A DNA stretch of 7,067 nt from Bryobacterales bacterium (GTDB taxonomy: Bacteria; Cyanobacteriota; Vampirovibrionia; Obscuribacterales; Obscuribacteraceae). The translations under genes and the position numbers were made by a program. Of this stretch, positions 6,011 through 7,067 are shown in pieces; the first letter of the stretch is position 1, and the number at the start of each line of letters is the position of its first letter. The stretch lies in contig CAJCHQ010000151.1 of assembly GCA_903970295.1 (NCBI GenBank), positions 1 to 7,067 on the forward strand, given 5' to 3'. The notes beneath the pieces are model-generated. The model searched no databases and was not told the DNA's origin. It saw only the letters and a program-made list of their open reading frames with translations.

Positions 6011-6482
6011 ACTGCGAGAGATCCCGATTGAGATCTCCGAAGGTGTGCTCGCGTGAGTCAATTTGGTCGAAAAGTTTGTCGGTCTTCTTCCTATCGTAGT
6101 GAAGGTGAAAACGTTCCTCAAGCCCCACCAGAACCTTTTCAAAATTGGTTCGATTGAATTCGTTCATCCCGTCGGGTCCCGGATACGGCTCCAGCAGTCC
6201 TTTATTTCGCTGCGCATACGGAATAAAAACTATCCAGAGTGATCCCTCTTTGAGGCTCATTGAGTCATCATGTTTTACGCCGAGGTACGTGTTAAAGGGC
6301 GGACCTTGAAGTACTTCAACCGGGGCAAAATCGCGATTAGTACCATGCTTCGGACCGTCGTACCGCAGCACCGCAATGAATTCACTCGCAAACCGGTCAC
6401 TGATTTGAGAGTAAGAGGACTGCGCCGGAAACAGCGAGACAATGAGGACTCCGATTGAAGTTATAGTCTGTCTTTTCAGGAT
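6009..6482 (-). CDS. Small secreted protein of unknown function, with a non-standard or lost start codon
   Basis: The frame ends at TAG 6009-6011. The first common start codon would be GTG 6371 (120 aa), but the frame stays open upstream to a TGA near 6494. The extra codons encode a clear signal peptide: LKRQTITSIGVLIVSLF, then PAQSS as a plausible signal peptidase site, giving about 157 residues in total. The precursor would begin at ATC 6482-6480 or CTG 6479-6477, both at good distance from GAGGAA. An ancestral ATG mutated to ATC is one explanation; use of a rare start codon is another. The exported part (FASEFIAVLRYDGPKHG, then FAPVEVLQGPPF, then SLKEGSLWIVFIPYA) has alternating strands reminiscent of small NTR-like exported proteins, but I do not claim that family. 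It has no cysteines in the mature part. The response regulator gene lies about 197 bp upstream on the same strand. Confidence 0.6.
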   Translation of the reverse strand: MLKRQTITSIGVLIVSLFPAQSSYSQISDRFASEFIAVLRYDGPKHGTNRDFAPVEVLQGPPFNTYLGVKHDDSMSLKEGSLWIVFIPYAQRNKGLLEPYPGPDGMNEFNRTNFEKVLVGLEERFHLHYDRKKTDKLFDQIDSREHTFGDLNRDLSQ

Positions 6483-6630
6483 TGCATTTCCTCAAGTGGG
6501 ATTGCGGCAGTAATTGTCCAAGGGATTCTTCATCGTTCGTGTGATTGCTAGCTGGCTTGCTTTGGAAGCACCGAAGGATGACTCGAGCAACAAATCGTTG
6601 AAGGATATCGGTGATCTGGTCTTTCGAGGA

Positions 6631-6644
6631 CCGCTGATCAGCGG
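6631..6644. promoter_or_regulatory. Perfect 14-bp palindrome between the regulator and secreted-protein genes
   Basis: CCGCTGATCAGCGG is a perfect palindrome. GAG and CTC on its outer sides can add three pairs across a small internal loop. No T-run follows on either strand. It lies about 150 bases upstream of the secreted-protein gene and 36 bases after the regulator stop, so it may be an operator or an mRNA hairpin. The 6484-6679 spacer otherwise shows no convincing gene. Confidence 0.35.
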
Positions 6645-6679
6645 ACTCAGCTGGTGCACGGCTGGCCACTGAAAAAAAA

Positions 6680-7066
6680 TTAGCAACCGGCGGGCTCCCG
6701 AACGCAGTATCCTCGGCCCGTATCGTTTTGAATAATCGACTGCTCGCCGGCATCCATGAGCTTGCCTCGCAACCTGCTGATCACGGTTTTGACGGTCAAA
6801 GGCGAAACTTCCGACTCGCTGCTCCAGGCTTTGTTAACGATCTCCTCGGCGGTCAAACAGCAATTCTTATGCTTCATCAAAAGCTCCAGAAGAGCATATT
6901 CTCTGGCTGTGAGATTGACAATCGCACCTTTCTTGAAGACTTGGCGAGTGCTTCGGTCAAGGCGGATGACGCCGACTTCGACAAAATCCTCTTTCAGGTC
7001 AGACGGTCGCCTCAACAAGGCCCGAACTCTTAGCGACAATTCCTTTAGATCGAACGGTTTCGTCAG
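6680..7066 (-). CDS. OmpR/PhoB-family response regulator, C-terminal part (runs off the right edge)
   Basis: The frame is open to the window edge, so only the last 128 residues are visible. The first residues read LTKPFDLKELSLRVRALLRR. This is the end of a receiver domain, with the conserved Lys-Pro pair after which the last helix begins; the phosphorylated Asp is outside the window. A winged-helix DNA-binding domain follows from about residue 37: VIRLDRSTRQVFKKG, LTAREYALLELLMKH, LTAEEIVNKAW, then the recognition helix SPLTVKTVISRLRGKL and the wing SIIQNDTGRGYCV. It is a two-component transcription factor; its sensor kinase is not in view. The TTG at 7039 is an internal codon, not the start. 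The stop TAA is followed on the coding strand by eight T, but no stable stem precedes them. It could control the secreted-protein gene downstream; that is inference. Confidence 0.92.
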   Translation of the reverse strand: MTKPFDLKELSLRVRALLRRPSDLKEDFVEVGVIRLDRSTRQVFKKGAIVNLTAREYALLELLMKHKNCCLTAEEIVNKAWSSESEVSPLTVKTVISRLRGKLMDAGEQSIIQNDTGRGYCVREPAGC

Positions 7067-7067
7067 A

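Noticed and set aside
6514..6672. Plus-strand 52-codon frame (TTG start, LSKGFFIVRVIASWLAL start)
   Set aside because: The start looks a little like a signal peptide, but there is no Shine-Dalgarno, and a minus frame is equally open here.
6671..6682. Eight T directly after the response regulator stop as an intrinsic terminator
   Set aside because: I could not find a stable stem immediately before the T-run; the best candidates are three to four base pairs.
6397..6753. 118-codon minus frame overlapping the secreted-protein start and the regulator end
   Set aside because: It covers the signal-peptide segment in another frame and has no domain or good start; the two neighbouring frames explain the sequence better.
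1..7067. CRISPR arrays, tRNA or rRNA genes, transposase genes
   Set aside because: No regularly spaced repeats, cloverleaf sequence, rRNA segment or transposase motif was seen on either strand.

Overview
The window looks like an accessory stretch of a bacterial chromosome with moderate GC content. The largest gene encodes a membrane-anchored Hanks-type Ser/Thr kinase with LRR-like and TPR repeats outside the kinase domain. There is also a broken FecR-like gene, a sterol desaturase-family gene and an OmpR-type response regulator. This mix fits large-genome non-photosynthetic Cyanobacteriota (Melainabacteria, Obscuribacterales type). Planctomycetes and similar kinase-rich phyla are alternatives. 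The taxonomy is inference from gene style only.

Layout from left to right. Positions 1-85 hold a possible 3' end of a plus-strand gene. Positions 174-873 (minus) hold a FecR-like gene: the 3' half is an intact 171-codon frame, and the 5' half appears broken by at least two frameshifts and a stop. A short disordered 127-aa protein follows on the plus strand (1001-1384), convergent with a fatty acid hydroxylase/sterol desaturase-family membrane protein (minus, ending at 1506). A divergent intergenic region of about 300 bp with a strong hairpin leads to the 847-aa kinase (2575-5118), which has a TTG start behind a near-perfect Shine-Dalgarno sequence.

Downstream lies a two-gene type II toxin-antitoxin operon: a Phd/YefM-like antitoxin (5221-5460) and a PIN-domain VapC-type toxin (5457-5831). 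The genes overlap by 4 bases. The operon has its own promoter-like element with a perfect 12-bp palindrome between the -35 and -10 boxes, and the -10 lies so close to the ATG that the mRNA may be leaderless. Next is a glyoxalase/VOC gene cut off after about 28 codons and joined to a sequence that repeats the 3' end of the 127-aa gene exactly 4600 bp away (50 of 57 positions identical). The right end carries, on the minus strand, a small secreted protein whose signal peptide lies upstream of the first conventional start codon, and the C-terminal part of an OmpR-family response regulator that runs off the window.

The genes do not form one pathway. The most informative signals are the signs of rearrangement and decay: the repeat pair, the truncated VOC gene, the frameshifted FecR-like gene and the lost or unusual start codon. 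The other is the compact regulatory architecture of the toxin-antitoxin promoter. I found no clear new multi-gene system.
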